A stretch of 64,000 bases of DNA from Candidatus Mcinerneyibacterium aminivorans (GCA_008086245.1 VSIX01000033.1:1-64000), one strand, 5' to 3'; shown: positions 24,921 through 33,817, counted from the stretch's first letter. Made by a program: numbers and translations. The notes: a model not told the origin generated them from the sequence alone.

Positions 24921-26429
24921 TTAGTACCATGCTTTTTTAGTAAATAAAAGCAATACAGGTAAAATTTCCAAACGTCCGGCCAGCATTCCAATAATATATA
25001 CAATTTTCACTACTGGATGCAGTACTATCATCTCATTTACTGACATATAACACGGCCCTATATTGCCTAAAGCACTAAACATACCCGAAGCAGAAGCCAA
25101 TGCCCCATGATTTGATAAAAATGCAGTAGATAATCCTCCAATTAATATTAATACCAACCAGGTATAAAATATTGTAGTTATCCTATTTATTTCTTCATTT
25201 TCTATTTTTTTTCCTTCAAAATAGAGTGTATCAAGTGCCCTTCTTGGTGCATACATCTTAAATATTTTCAATTTGGCTATTTTATTGAGAATAGCAATCC
25301 TTAGAACTTTAAACCCCCCGGCAGTGGAACCAACGCATCCACCTATAAACATTGCTACCAAAAAAATCTGTTTAGCAACTGCACCAAAATAGGGATTACC
25401 AATATCTTTTGTACCAAAACCCGTAGTTGTTAATATTGCAACTACCTGGAAAAGAACAGTACGAATATTTTTTTCTAAAATTAACCAGAATTCTTTTGAA
25501 AAAATTGCTACATTGCTGAATATATTTTCAGAATATATTCTCTCTCCAAGAATAAGAGTAAAAAATAATAATAAAATCCCTATAAAGTATCTGAATTCTA
25601 TGTTTTGAATAACTTTTTTTATTTCTCCTCTTAAGAAAAAATAATGAAGCAAAAAACTTATACCTCCCAGAAGCATACCAAGTATAATAATATATTCAAT
25701 TGCACCAGAATTTGCATAATTGTTGATTGAAAAGTAGGCAATACTCTGGTCAAATGTTGAAAAACCCCCTGTTGATAAAGCTGTAAGACCATGATTTATG
25801 CTATTAAAAAGGGATACATCGTTCAAATGTAATAAAAAAATAATTAATAAAGTAAAAAAGGTATAAATCAACCATAATATCTTTACTGTATTAATAAGTC
25901 CGGGTGTGGGTCTATCGGTTTCAGCTTTATGACTTTCGGCTCCAAACAATCGGTGAGCACCATAAATTTTAGATGAAATTCCAATAAAAAACGTTATTAT
26001 CCCCAGTCCCCCAAGCCACTGGGTTAAACTTCTCCATAAAAGAATACTTTTAGGCATTGAGTTAAGACCGGTAAACATTGTAATCCCCGTGGTGGTAAAA
26101 CCACTCATTGCTTCAAAATATGAATTTACAAAAGATTGATTAATACCCAATATATATGGAATAGCTCCAATAAATGAAAAAAACAACCATCCTAAAGCAC
26201 AGACAATCATTCCCTGGGACAAATTGAGCTCTTTTTTTTGTGTAAAAAAGAACAATATGCCTCCCAATACTAAAGAGCTCAGAAAAGTATACACAAAAGA
26301 ATAAAAAATTTCTATTCCATCAAAAAATAAGGCAAATATCATAGGTACTATCAGTATGAAAGAAAAAAGAAGTGTTAAATAACTTAATATATGAAAAATT
26401 CCTGATATAGATTTTAATCTATGTTTCAT
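24921..26429 (-). CDS. trkH: TrkH potassium transporter, second copy
   Basis: A 502-aa membrane protein with four filter loops: TTTGIT, STGGFS, TTTGFG and GNIGPC. The last is less canonical than in the first copy. The sequence is well diverged from the TrkH at 12812-14290, so it is not a recent duplicate. No Shine-Dalgarno precedes the ATG; instead a consensus -10 ends 7 nt before it, pointing to leaderless translation. It is transcribed with trkA and the truncated asparaginase/LspA-like frames. Confidence 0.93.
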   Translation of the reverse strand: MKHRLKSISGIFHILSYLTLLFSFILIVPMIFALFFDGIEIFYSFVYTFLSSLVLGGILFFFTQKKELNLSQGMIVCALGWLFFSFIGAIPYILGINQSFVNSYFEAMSGFTTTGITMFTGLNSMPKSILLWRSLTQWLGGLGIITFFIGISSKIYGAHRLFGAESHKAETDRPTPGLINTVKILWLIYTFFTLLIIFLLHLNDVSLFNSINHGLTALSTGGFSTFDQSIAYFSINNYANSGAIEYIIILGMLLGGISFLLHYFFLRGEIKKVIQNIEFRYFIGILLLFFTLILGERIYSENIFSNVAIFSKEFWLILEKNIRTVLFQVVAILTTTGFGTKDIGNPYFGAVAKQIFLVAMFIGGCVGSTAGGFKVLRIAILNKIAKLKIFKMYAPRRALDTLYFEGKKIENEEINRITTIFYTWLVLILIGGLSTAFLSNHGALASASGMFSALGNIGPCYMSVNEMIVLHPVVKIVYIIGMLAGRLEILPVLLLFTKKAWY

Positions 26430-26436
26430 AATTATT

Positions 26437-26464
26437 ATTATAGATATTATTTAATAATAATCAA
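26437..26464 (-). promoter_or_regulatory. Promoter of trkH (second copy), leaderless arrangement
   Basis: On the minus strand TTGATT (26464-26459), 16 bp, then TATAAT (26442-26437). The start codon begins at 26429, 7 nt after the -10 hexamer, so the transcript should start at or next to the ATG. Confidence 0.7.
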
Positions 26465-26582
26465 GAAATGAGATTAGTAAATGTAATTAATTTTCTTCCA
26501 AATCTTCTTCAGAAAATTTCATACTTAAAGTTGAAATGATAGAGTTAATTTTTTCATTGCTATAGTAAATCATAGAATTTCT

Positions 26583-26610
26583 TTGACATTTTTAAACAAA
26601 TAAGTATAAT
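26583..26610 (+). promoter_or_regulatory. Consensus promoter of the tRNA-Arg gene
   Basis: TTGACA (26583-26588), 16 bp, TATAAT (26605-26610). Both hexamers are perfect. The tRNA begins 11 nt after the -10. Confidence 0.85.
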
Positions 26611-26620
26611 ATTTTCTGTT

Positions 26621-26696
26621 GCGCCCATAGCTCAATTGGATTTAGAGCGATTGACTACGGATCAATAGGTTGGGGGTTCGAATCCTCCTGGGCGTG
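26621..26696 (+). tRNA. tRNA-Arg (anticodon ACG)
   Basis: A complete cloverleaf can be drawn. The acceptor stem GCGCCCA (26621-26627) pairs with TGGGCGT (26689-26695), ending in a G-U pair, with discriminator G. The anticodon stem ATTGA/TCAAT encloses CTACGGA with anticodon ACG. The T arm has the TTCGAAT loop. No CCA is encoded. ACG is expected to be read as ICG after A34 deamination. It is the only RNA gene I find in the window. Confidence 0.93.
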
Positions 26697-26701
26697 TTTT
26701 T

Positions 26702-27250
26702 ATGAAGATAATTATATCACGTTCAATAAAAATATCTCTAATAACAACCTTATTTTCGTTAATATTAAATATTTTTATATTTACAAACGGTATGGATCCT
26801 ATTCCTATTCTTATATACACTTTCATATCAACTTTTTCAATTATGATGCTTTTTAATTTTAAATTTTTTACAAAATTCGTTACATTTTTATTTTACTCAT
26901 TCTTGATTGCTTTTCTTTCCAGTTTTTTCATAGATATGTTCCTGCCTAAAAATTTACTTCTAAAAATCTTATACTTTTTTCTTGTATACTTTTTCCTCTC
27001 ACTGTCAATCTTTTTCTGGAAGATATATTTTCTTAAATCCGGGAAATACTGGCTATATTTTTTTGCCTTTATTGATTTTATTTTAACCATTTCAATTTTA
27101 ACTTATTTATTCTTTTTTGTTCTTGATTACAGTAATTTTAAAATTCTTGATATTCTTTTCTTTAATTTGAAAATTTTTTCTATAACAGGATTTGTCATCT
27201 TCTTCTCAGAATATTACTCTATGAGATATGGTAAGTTAAATATTTTTTAA
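26702..27250 (+). CDS. Orphan Phe-rich membrane protein directly behind tRNA-Arg
   Basis: A 182-aa frame with about five hydrophobic helices, rich in Phe, Ile and Leu, and a short charged C-terminus. I do not recognise a family. It starts 5 nt after the tRNA discriminator base, has no Shine-Dalgarno and no promoter of its own, so it would have to be expressed from the tRNA transcript. Its 3' end overlaps recO by 32 bp tail to tail. In favour of a real gene: without it, over 500 bp would be empty in a dense region. Against: such a composition arises easily in AT-rich sequence. Confidence 0.5.
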   Translation: MKIIISRSIKISLITTLFSLILNIFIFTNGMDPIPILIYTFISTFSIMMLFNFKFFTKFVTFLFYSFLIAFLSSFFIDMFLPKNLLLKILYFFLVYFFLSLSIFFWKIYFLKSGKYWLYFFAFIDFILTISILTYLFFFVLDYSNFKILDILFFNLKIFSITGFVIFFSEYYSMRYGKLNIF

Positions 27251-27899
27251 ATATTAAGTAGTAATCCATAAATTTATTTTTATCAATAAATAAATTTTTA
27301 GCATTCCCGAATATCAACATTTCTATGTCTTTATAGAAGTTTCTGTTTAACTCAAATCCTTTTTTACATTTATTGCAGGAAAAACTGCCGTTGGAATAAT
27401 CCAGGTAATTTAAATTAGCTGAATTCCCACATTGACATTGATTATTGAAACTTATCTTCCATCCAAGAAATTTCAAAAAAAAGTAAAAAAAGTAAAGAAT
27501 TGCTTTATAGGATTTACCATTTCTAATACCTCTCAGCATAATTTTAAATTTATCATATATTTCGGGATGTTTTTCCTTTTGAGGAATAGTTTTTCTAATA
27601 AATGAAACCAGTTCCCCCAGTTTGAAAAAAACATCTGGTTCTTTAATAATATACTCTGAACTTTTTATTAATTCTGTGTCGGCTAATGTATATATACCCT
27701 TATTTTCCCTGTAGTAAAAAAATACATGCAGATAATTTAAAAACTCAAGTTCTCCCAAAAATTTACTTTTCTCTCTAAGGGCTCCTTTTGCAATAAATGA
27801 TAATCTACCTTTTTCTCTGGTGAAAAAATCAAAAATTAAAGAAGTATTTTGAAATTTTGTTTTGTATAAAATGAATCCCTCTAACTTTATTTTTGACAT
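27219..27899 (-). CDS. recO: DNA repair protein RecO
   Basis: A 226-aa recombination mediator that helps load RecA at single-strand gaps with RecR. The N-terminal OB fold (EGFILYKTKFQNTSLIFDFFTREKGRLSFIAKG) and the C-terminal zinc site (CQCG and CNKC near 155-180) are clear. The length is typical. Last gene of the patatin-to-recO operon; its start overlaps the mgtE stop by one base. Confidence 0.93.
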   Translation of the reverse strand: MSKIKLEGFILYKTKFQNTSLIFDFFTREKGRLSFIAKGALREKSKFLGELEFLNYLHVFFYYRENKGIYTLADTELIKSSEYIIKEPDVFFKLGELVSFIRKTIPQKEKHPEIYDKFKIMLRGIRNGKSYKAILYFFYFFLKFLGWKISFNNQCQCGNSANLNYLDYSNGSFSCNKCKKGFELNRNFYKDIEMLIFGNAKNLFIDKNKFMDYYLIFKKYLTYHIS

Positions 27900-29245
27900 T
27901 ATCCTAAAGAATTAATAAAAACAGTTGCAAGAGACAAGTAAATGACAATACCCATTGCATCATTCGCAGTTGTTACAAACGGCCCGGTCGCAATTGCAGG
28001 ATCAATTTTAAATTTTTTCATAAGAAAAGGTGTAACAGTTCCTACAAAAGATGATGCTGTAATTCCAAGTATCATGGAGATACCAAGTATAATCCCCAGG
28101 ACATATTTACCATGCCATATAACAGCAATTGATGATATAATAGCAGCTACTACTATGCTCATAATAAAAGCAACGCTCAATTCTCTTAATAAAGTCTTTT
28201 TTAATTTTTCGAAATTAATAAATCCCAGCGCCATACCTTTAACAATTATAGTTGCCGTTTGGGTGCCGATATTTCCTCCCATAGCTGTTATAACGGGAAT
28301 AAAACTTGTCAGGATTACTATTTCCTGCAAAGTAGCTTTAAAAATTGATAATAAAAAAGCAGAAAACATACTTCCAAAAAAAGTCGTAACAAGCCATGGC
28401 AATCTCATTTTAGCAACTGAAAAAATATTTTTTGTATATATATCTTCTTCTTCTATTCCTACAGCTTTATATACATCTTCCAGTTCTTCTTCCCTAATTA
28501 CATCAATAATATCATCTGAAGTAATCATCCCTATAAGTTTGTTGTGAGAATTAATTACGGGTAAAGCAAAAAAATCATATTTTTCTATTAAATTAGCCAC
28601 TTCTTCCTGATCAGCATATGCATCCACACTAATAACATTTTCTGTCATGATATCACTTATTATATCGGAATCTTTGGCAAGCAGTAAATCATGAAGTGAA
28701 AGGACACCTTCCAGATTTTTATTTGTATCAACTACATATATATACAATAAAGAATGAATATTCTCAGTATTTTTTAATATTTCTTTTACTTCACCTACCG
28801 ATTTAGCCGAATTAGTTATAAAATAATCTTTTGTCATTCTTCCACCGGCAGTATCTTCCGGATAGGTCAACAGATTTTTTAAGTTAGATTTCTTTTTTCG
28901 GCTAAAAAACTCCAGAATGTTTTTTCTTTTATCCTCATTAAATTCAAGAAGTATATCTGCTATATCATCAAGATCTAATTTTTTAATTATTCTATATATT
29001 TTGTTATCAGTTTTTTCCTCCAGAATATTAATAATTTCTGTTGTTAAATGAATATTTGAATGATTAATAATATCTCGTTTATATTTTAAGGGAAGCTTTG
29101 AAAAAAAATGTTTAACCTTTTTATCATCTAAAATATTAAAAAAATCAAGTAAATTATCCAGACTATAATTTTTTAGTTTTCTAAAATTTTCTTTTTCAAT
29201 TAACTTTTTTAATATATATATATTTTCTTTTTTTTCCTGTTCCAT
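27899..29245 (-). CDS. mgtE: MgtE magnesium transporter
   Basis: A 448-aa Mg2+ channel. It has the cytoplasmic MgtE_N superhelix (about 20-120), two CBS domains (about 130-250) and a five-helix membrane domain (280-448) with ITAMGGNIGTQTATI, the conserved pore segment, and GPFVTTANDAMG near the end. It is within the usual range for MgtE (about 450 aa). The CBS and N domains gate the pore by sensing cytosolic Mg2+ (known for the family). It lies 8 bp after the dehydrogenase gene. Confidence 0.95.
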   Translation of the reverse strand: MEQEKKENIYILKKLIEKENFRKLKNYSLDNLLDFFNILDDKKVKHFFSKLPLKYKRDIINHSNIHLTTEIINILEEKTDNKIYRIIKKLDLDDIADILLEFNEDKRKNILEFFSRKKKSNLKNLLTYPEDTAGGRMTKDYFITNSAKSVGEVKEILKNTENIHSLLYIYVVDTNKNLEGVLSLHDLLLAKDSDIISDIMTENVISVDAYADQEEVANLIEKYDFFALPVINSHNKLIGMITSDDIIDVIREEELEDVYKAVGIEEEDIYTKNIFSVAKMRLPWLVTTFFGSMFSAFLLSIFKATLQEIVILTSFIPVITAMGGNIGTQTATIIVKGMALGFINFEKLKKTLLRELSVAFIMSIVVAAIISSIAVIWHGKYVLGIILGISMILGITASSFVGTVTPFLMKKFKIDPAIATGPFVTTANDAMGIVIYLSLATVFINSLG

Positions 29246-29253
29246 TATATCCT

Positions 29254-30213
29254 TTATACAATCTTATTTTCGGGAGCTATTCCTTTATAAACATCTACAA
29301 TAGCCTGCGCAGCCATTCTGCTCATTTCTTCCCTGGCATATTTTGAAGCACTGCCTATATGAGGGAGTAAAACTACATTCTCCATATCAATTAATTCATT
29401 GTGTATTTCAGGTTCATGTTCATAAACATCAAGCCCCGCTGCTTTTATTTTCTTTTCTTTTAAAGCTTTTACCAGATCGCTTTCTTTAATTACTGCCCCT
29501 CTTCCAGTATTTATTATATATGTACCATTTTTCATTTTGTCAAAAGTATCTTCAGTAAATGAATGTTTCGTTTCTTCTGTTAAAGGTGCATGTATAGAAA
29601 TTATATCACTTTTTTTTATTAATTCTAAAAAAGATACAAATTTGGCATTATATTTTTTTTCCTCTTCAGGATTCAATTGATTCCTATCATGATAGATAAT
29701 ATTCATATCAAACCCATTACATTTTTTTGCAAAAGCCTTTCCTATTCTTCCCATTCCAAAAATTCCAACAGTTTTATTTTTCAGTTCCTCTCCTATTAAA
29801 AGTTTTGGGCGCCAGCCATTAAAATTATTCTTCCTAACATATTTATCTCCTTCAACAATCCTTCTCATTATGGAAATCATTAATCCAAATGCTATTTCAG
29901 AAGTAGCATTGGTCAAAACCCCCGGGGTGTTGCAAACTGTAATCCCGTAATCCCTTGCAATATCAATATTTATATTATTATATCCTACAGCGTAATTAGA
30001 AATAATTTTAACATTATCTTTCGCTCTATTTAATACTTCTTTATCAATTGGATCATAAAGCATTGTAAGAACTCCAAAATAATTCGAAATATTTTTTTTA
30101 AAATATTCTTTATTTAAAGGTTTATCAGTTTTATTTATATCAACTTCAAAATGTTTTCTTAAAATTTCAAGCCCATTCTCCGGGATCTCATAAGTAACCA
30201 GAACTTTTTTCAT
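29254..30213 (-). CDS. D-2-hydroxyacid dehydrogenase (glyoxylate/hydroxypyruvate reductase-like)
   Basis: A 319-aa NAD(P)-dependent dehydrogenase. The nucleotide-binding GxGxxG is GIFGMGRIGKAF (about 150-162); catalytic-site landmarks are INTGRGAVI (Arg), YEHEPEIH (Glu) and LLPHIGSAS (His). The N-terminal YAVGYNNINID matches the glyoxylate/hydroxypyruvate reductase (GyaR, GhrB) branch. The exact substrate is not certain. It is in the operon between trmH and mgtE. Confidence 0.88.
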   Translation of the reverse strand: MKKVLVTYEIPENGLEILRKHFEVDINKTDKPLNKEYFKKNISNYFGVLTMLYDPIDKEVLNRAKDNVKIISNYAVGYNNINIDIARDYGITVCNTPGVLTNATSEIAFGLMISIMRRIVEGDKYVRKNNFNGWRPKLLIGEELKNKTVGIFGMGRIGKAFAKKCNGFDMNIIYHDRNQLNPEEEKKYNAKFVSFLELIKKSDIISIHAPLTEETKHSFTEDTFDKMKNGTYIINTGRGAVIKESDLVKALKEKKIKAAGLDVYEHEPEIHNELIDMENVVLLPHIGSASKYAREEMSRMAAQAIVDVYKGIAPENKIV

Positions 30214-30232
30214 AAAAACCTCCCTGAAAAAA

Positions 30233-30877
30233 TTAGATTTTATTTTTTGCTCTCAGTATTTTTTTAATACTGTTTTCTTTTTTGAACCAATCTTCAAGAA
30301 CTCTATCTTTCTTATCTTCACTTAATAACCATTTATCTTCTTTCAGTTTGGATTCCAAAAAGTTTCTTAGAATATAAGCAGTTATCGCAACAGTTACGGA
30401 TACATTAAAACTTTCAACAAAACCGTTTATAGGAATATAAAAAAATCCATCGGCAAGTTCCCGAGCTGCATCTGAAACACCATATCCTTCCTGACCAAAC
30501 AGAAAAGCCGCTTCATTCTTAAATTCCATTCTATCAAGGGGAGGATATTCATCATTTGGTTCAGCTATATAAAATTTGTATCCTCTTTTTTGTAACTCAT
30601 TTTTACATTTGTTTACAGTATCATATTTATTTATCGTCAGCCATTTGTGAGCTCCCTGAGTTATTCCTTTACTGATTTCAAATTTGTTTTTTCCCTCTAT
30701 AACATGAACATCCTGGAATCCAAAGCCTTCAATACTTCTTAAACCAGCACAGATATTATGAGAATCATAAAAATTTTCAAAAACAAAAGTAAAATAATCA
30801 GAACGTTTATTTAGAATATTTAAAAGTTTGCTATATCTTCTATCAGTTATATATTTTGAATATTTTTCAAAATCCAT
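30233..30877 (-). CDS. trmH: TrmH-family RNA 2'-O-methyltransferase
   Basis: A 214-aa SPOUT enzyme. Motifs: NICAGLRSIEGFG (motif 1 with the conserved Asn and Arg), FLFGQEGYGVS (motif 2) and FVESFNVSVTVAITAYILR (motif 3), with the SAM-binding knot between them. A C-terminal helical extension after 180 is also found in TrmH proper, which methylates G18 of tRNA. Substrate assignment to tRNA rather than rRNA is by similarity. Twelve bp behind the EIIA gene. Confidence 0.85.
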   Translation of the reverse strand: MDFEKYSKYITDRRYSKLLNILNKRSDYFTFVFENFYDSHNICAGLRSIEGFGFQDVHVIEGKNKFEISKGITQGAHKWLTINKYDTVNKCKNELQKRGYKFYIAEPNDEYPPLDRMEFKNEAAFLFGQEGYGVSDAARELADGFFYIPINGFVESFNVSVTVAITAYILRNFLESKLKEDKWLLSEDKKDRVLEDWFKKENSIKKILRAKNKI

Positions 30878-30889
30878 GAATAAAAAATA

Positions 30890-31348
30890 TCATAATGTTT
30901 CACACATTTCAATAATTGAATTATACAACTCATTTTTAGTTTTAGCAGCTTTTAATATTTCAATGTTATTATCTTCAGCAATAATATATGAAATTTTTGA
31001 TATAATATTTACATGTTCACAGGGGTTATTCCTATCTGAAATAAACAAAAAAACAATTTGAACAGGTGAGTTATCCATAGTAGGATAATTTTTTATGTTT
31101 TTTGCCCTCATACATGAAATAACAGTATTCCCCCATTTTTCTATCCTTGCATGGGGAATAGCCACATTTAAACCTATTCCGGTGGTTAATTTTTTTTCTC
31201 TCCTATTTATTGCATCCAAAAGTTTTTTATGATCCCATTTTTTTAATTTTCCTATTTTTTTGGTCAAAAAATCAAATAATTCATTCCTATCAAATTCTTT
31301 CTCTTCAACAAATATTAATTCGGGGTAAATATTTTCTTTTAATTCCAT
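30890..31348 (-). CDS. PTS EIIA-type domain protein (PtsN/fructose family)
   Basis: A 152-aa stand-alone EIIA domain. The phosphorylated histidine is His66 in VAIPHARIE. I start at the ATG at 31348, which has AAGGAG 7 nt upstream. No EIIB, EIIC, HPr or EI lies nearby, so a regulatory role in the manner of PtsN is more likely than sugar transport. It follows the patatin gene by 36 bp. Confidence 0.85.
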   Translation of the reverse strand: MELKENIYPELIFVEEKEFDRNELFDFLTKKIGKLKKWDHKKLLDAINRREKKLTTGIGLNVAIPHARIEKWGNTVISCMRAKNIKNYPTMDNSPVQIVFLFISDRNNPCEHVNIISKISYIIAEDNNIEILKAAKTKNELYNSIIEMCETL

Positions 31349-31384
31349 TTCTAAACTCCTTAAAAACAATTATATTATATTTTA

Positions 31385-32362
31385 TCATTTGATATTTTTA
31401 TCATCAAGTATTTTTTTCATCTCTTTTTCTGCTTTATCTATAAGATATTTTGCTCTGGAAAAATCGAAAAAATTAACTGTATCAAATATTGGCTCATAAT
31501 AAATATCAACATCACGATTGTTTTCGCCAGCTTTTGACTCAATGAAATAGTTTTGTGTTATATAAAAGATGTTTTCCAATATATCCATTTTAGACAACGG
31601 TTTATCCTCATTATTTTTATCAAAATAGTCATCAAAAAAATCATAAAGTTTAAATATTTTTTCTTTTATTATATTTTTCTGTGAATCATTCTTAACCTGC
31701 TTTAAAAGAAAATTTGAATCCAACTTTTTCTTGAATTTGCGTTTCTTTTTTTTATTTTTATCTTTATAATAATCAAGATTTATACCAATTCTCTCTCTGG
31801 AGAAATTTTTTATCTTTTTTTTCATAACATTAACAGCAATAATAGTATTTGGGTTGTATTCTTTAGCAACATCAATAGGAAGCGGGTTTATTAATCCTCC
31901 ATCAAATAGAACCCTACCTTTATATATAAATGGAGAAAAAATCATCGGAATTGCCATACTGGCTCTTAATGCAGAAACGAGATCACCACCATCTATTATG
32001 GTTTCACAGTTATTTTTCAAATCAAAGGCAACTGCTGAAAATTTTGTAGAAAGGTCTTCAATCTTTGTATAGCCAATGATGTTTCTGAAAAACTTTACTA
32101 TTTTATCACCTTTAATTATTCCTGTTTCAGAAGTGGGTAAAACAAGAATCTTAGCAAATTCTTTCCAATCAAAAGTACTGGCAATCTCCTCAATATCTTT
32201 TAATGATACTCCACTGCTGTAAAATCCACCAATAATTGCTCCCATACTGGTCCCTACTATAATATCAGGAGATATATCATGCTCCTCAAGAGCTTTTAAT
32301 ACTCCTATATGAGCAAACCCCTTAGCTCCACCACCGCTTAAGACTAATGCTATTTTGTTCAT
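31385..32362 (-). CDS. Patatin-like phospholipase (RssA-like)
   Basis: A 325-aa cytoplasmic esterase/phospholipase. The oxyanion hole is SGGGAKG (9-15), the nucleophile Ser39 in GTSMG and the second catalytic residue Asp154 in FDGGLINP. The catalytic domain ends near 200. The rest is a lysine-rich segment (KDKNKKKKRKFKKK) and helices of unknown role. First gene of the operon patatin, EIIA, trmH, dehydrogenase, mgtE, recO. Confidence 0.9.
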   Translation of the reverse strand: MNKIALVLSGGGAKGFAHIGVLKALEEHDISPDIIVGTSMGAIIGGFYSSGVSLKDIEEIASTFDWKEFAKILVLPTSETGIIKGDKIVKFFRNIIGYTKIEDLSTKFSAVAFDLKNNCETIIDGGDLVSALRASMAIPMIFSPFIYKGRVLFDGGLINPLPIDVAKEYNPNTIIAVNVMKKKIKNFSRERIGINLDYYKDKNKKKKRKFKKKLDSNFLLKQVKNDSQKNIIKEKIFKLYDFFDDYFDKNNEDKPLSKMDILENIFYITQNYFIESKAGENNRDVDIYYEPIFDTVNFFDFSRAKYLIDKAEKEMKKILDDKNIK

Positions 32363-32379
32363 AATATCACCTATATTTT

Positions 32380-32408
32380 ATTATAGATAAGAAAAAATTA
32401 TTATTCAA
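32380..32408 (-). promoter_or_regulatory. Promoter of the patatin-recO operon
   Basis: On the minus strand TTGAAT (32408-32403), 17 bp, then TATAAT (32385-32380), 17 nt before the ATG. AGGTGAT serves as ribosome site. Confidence 0.7.
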
Positions 32409-32425
32409 GAAAGATATTATTTTAA

Positions 32426-32554
32426 TTAAGAATTGAAAGTAAACAGTAAATGATCAATAGTAATAAATTTAAGTTTGCTATGATCGATCTCATAGGGTTT
32501 TACTTCGGAACTTGGTGTAACCTTTACTAAATCTTCTATTGAGGATGAAAAGTA
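32426..32554 (-). pseudogene. Possible coding remnant in the 310-bp gap before hydE
   Basis: The gap 32363-32671 has no intact gene. Within it the minus strand has 42 open codons with protein-like text (SSIEDLVKVTPSSEVKPYEI, then DHSKLKF) ending in TAA at 32426 but with no start codon. Just upstream, in another frame, comes KYLFSDTFHPQ and a stop. This could be the frameshifted end of a decayed gene. No family recognised. Confidence 0.3.
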
Positions 32555-32671
32555 TCAGAAAACAAATATTTAATATGATTTACTAAAAAATTATATAATT
32601 ATAATATTCATTTTTATTTCAGTCAATTAGGAGCCAAGACACAGATCACAGAATTCAGACCACAGTATCCT

Positions 32672-33757
32672 TTACTCTTTTTGGGATATTCTTTTGAAAT
32701 AATGAGGTGAATCCCCCCATTCATTGAAGCCTACTTTTTCTCCAATTGATTCTACCCTTTTTTTCAAACAACTTCTGCATTCTTTTGATTCTTCATCTAT
32801 ACAGGGTTTATTTTCATAAAGTTTATAATACTCGCGGTATTTTTTATCTGTAATGTTTGGCATAACTACATTTGCACCTGCTTTTAGCCCCAGTTCTCGT
32901 CCTACAGGATTTAAGGCCTGAAGTGCGGTAGTAGCAGCAATATTTATATCTTTCATAACAATTCGTGTTAATGCTATAATTTTTAAACCTAATTGCAGCT
33001 GCTTTTTCTCATCAAAGTTAATAACTTTTTTTGCCAGTGGGGTATCCATATGCTTAAGGTATGGTCCCATACCTACCATGTCGATATTAAACTTTCGATA
33101 AAATTCCACATCATCGACCATATTACCAACCTTCTGATAGGGAAGACCTATCATTACACCAGTTCCCACCTGATATCCAATTTCCCTTAAATTCTGAAGA
33201 CATTGAAATCTTGATTTAAAATTGTGGTTTGAAGGATGAAGCTTTTCATACAGCCTTTTGCTGGAAGTTTCTATTCGTAATAAATAGCGGTGTGCTCCAG
33301 CTTCATACCATCTCCTGTATGTATCATAACTCTGTTCCCCCAGCGATAGAGTAATTCCAAGTGCCCCATCTCCAATACTCTTTATTTTTTTCAATAATTC
33401 TTCTACAAACTCAACATATTCATTATCAGTTCTTTCTCCCGATTGAAGCACCAATGAACCATATTCATTTTCATAAGCCCATTGTGCAGCTTCTATGATC
33501 TCTTTTTCATCCATGGTATATCTATCCATATTGCTGTTACTCTTCCTTATTCCACAGTAATAACAATCCTTTTCACAAATGTTACTGAATTCCACTATAC
33601 CTCTAAAATATACTTTCTTATCTACATATTTCTCCTTAATTTGATAAGCATAATCATATAAATACTGAAGTTGATTTTTATCTTCTAGCTTAAAAATATA
33701 TTTCATATCCTCTCTGGATAAATTATTTTTATTTAATATATTTTTAATTTTATTCAT
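32672..33757 (-). CDS. hydE: [FeFe]-hydrogenase maturase HydE (radical SAM)
   Basis: A 361-aa radical SAM enzyme that helps build the dithiomethylamine bridge of the hydrogenase H-cluster. The SAM-binding CxxxCxxC is Cys61, Cys65, Cys68 in SNICEKDCYYCGI. A second cysteine set near the C-terminus (Cys319, Cys327, Cys330) matches the auxiliary site found in many HydE proteins. Blocks LRIETSSKRLYEKLHP and AATTALQALNPVGRE are characteristic and separate it from biotin synthase. No hydrogenase, HydF or HydG is in the window. Confidence 0.9.
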   Translation of the reverse strand: MNKIKNILNKNNLSREDMKYIFKLEDKNQLQYLYDYAYQIKEKYVDKKVYFRGIVEFSNICEKDCYYCGIRKSNSNMDRYTMDEKEIIEAAQWAYENEYGSLVLQSGERTDNEYVEFVEELLKKIKSIGDGALGITLSLGEQSYDTYRRWYEAGAHRYLLRIETSSKRLYEKLHPSNHNFKSRFQCLQNLREIGYQVGTGVMIGLPYQKVGNMVDDVEFYRKFNIDMVGMGPYLKHMDTPLAKKVINFDEKKQLQLGLKIIALTRIVMKDINIAATTALQALNPVGRELGLKAGANVVMPNITDKKYREYYKLYENKPCIDEESKECRSCLKKRVESIGEKVGFNEWGDSPHYFKRISQKE

Positions 33758-33785
33758 AGTAAACTCCTTTTAATGATCTTTAGTG

Positions 33786-33806
33786 ATATCATATACATAA
33801 TGATAT
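33786..33806. promoter_or_regulatory. Inverted repeat upstream of hydE
   Basis: ATATCAT, 7-nt spacer, ATGATAT lies 29 bp before the hydE start and 12 bp after the MOSC stop. It could be a regulator site or an RNA hairpin in a MOSC-hydE transcript. Confidence 0.35.
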
Positions 33807-33817
33807 TAAATATCTTT

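Noticed and set aside
26487-26573. 28-codon minus-strand frame between trkH and the tRNA promoter
   Set aside because: It has no ribosome site, is very short and its 5' flank reaches into the tRNA promoter region.
26621-27250. tRNA-Arg as an integration site with a mobile element behind it
   Set aside because: No integrase, no repeated tRNA 3' end downstream, and recO and its operon follow normally.
27942-28547. 201-codon plus-strand frame antisense to mgtE
   Set aside because: MgtE is complete on the other strand; the antisense text lacks any family pattern and is a by-product of hydrophobic codons.
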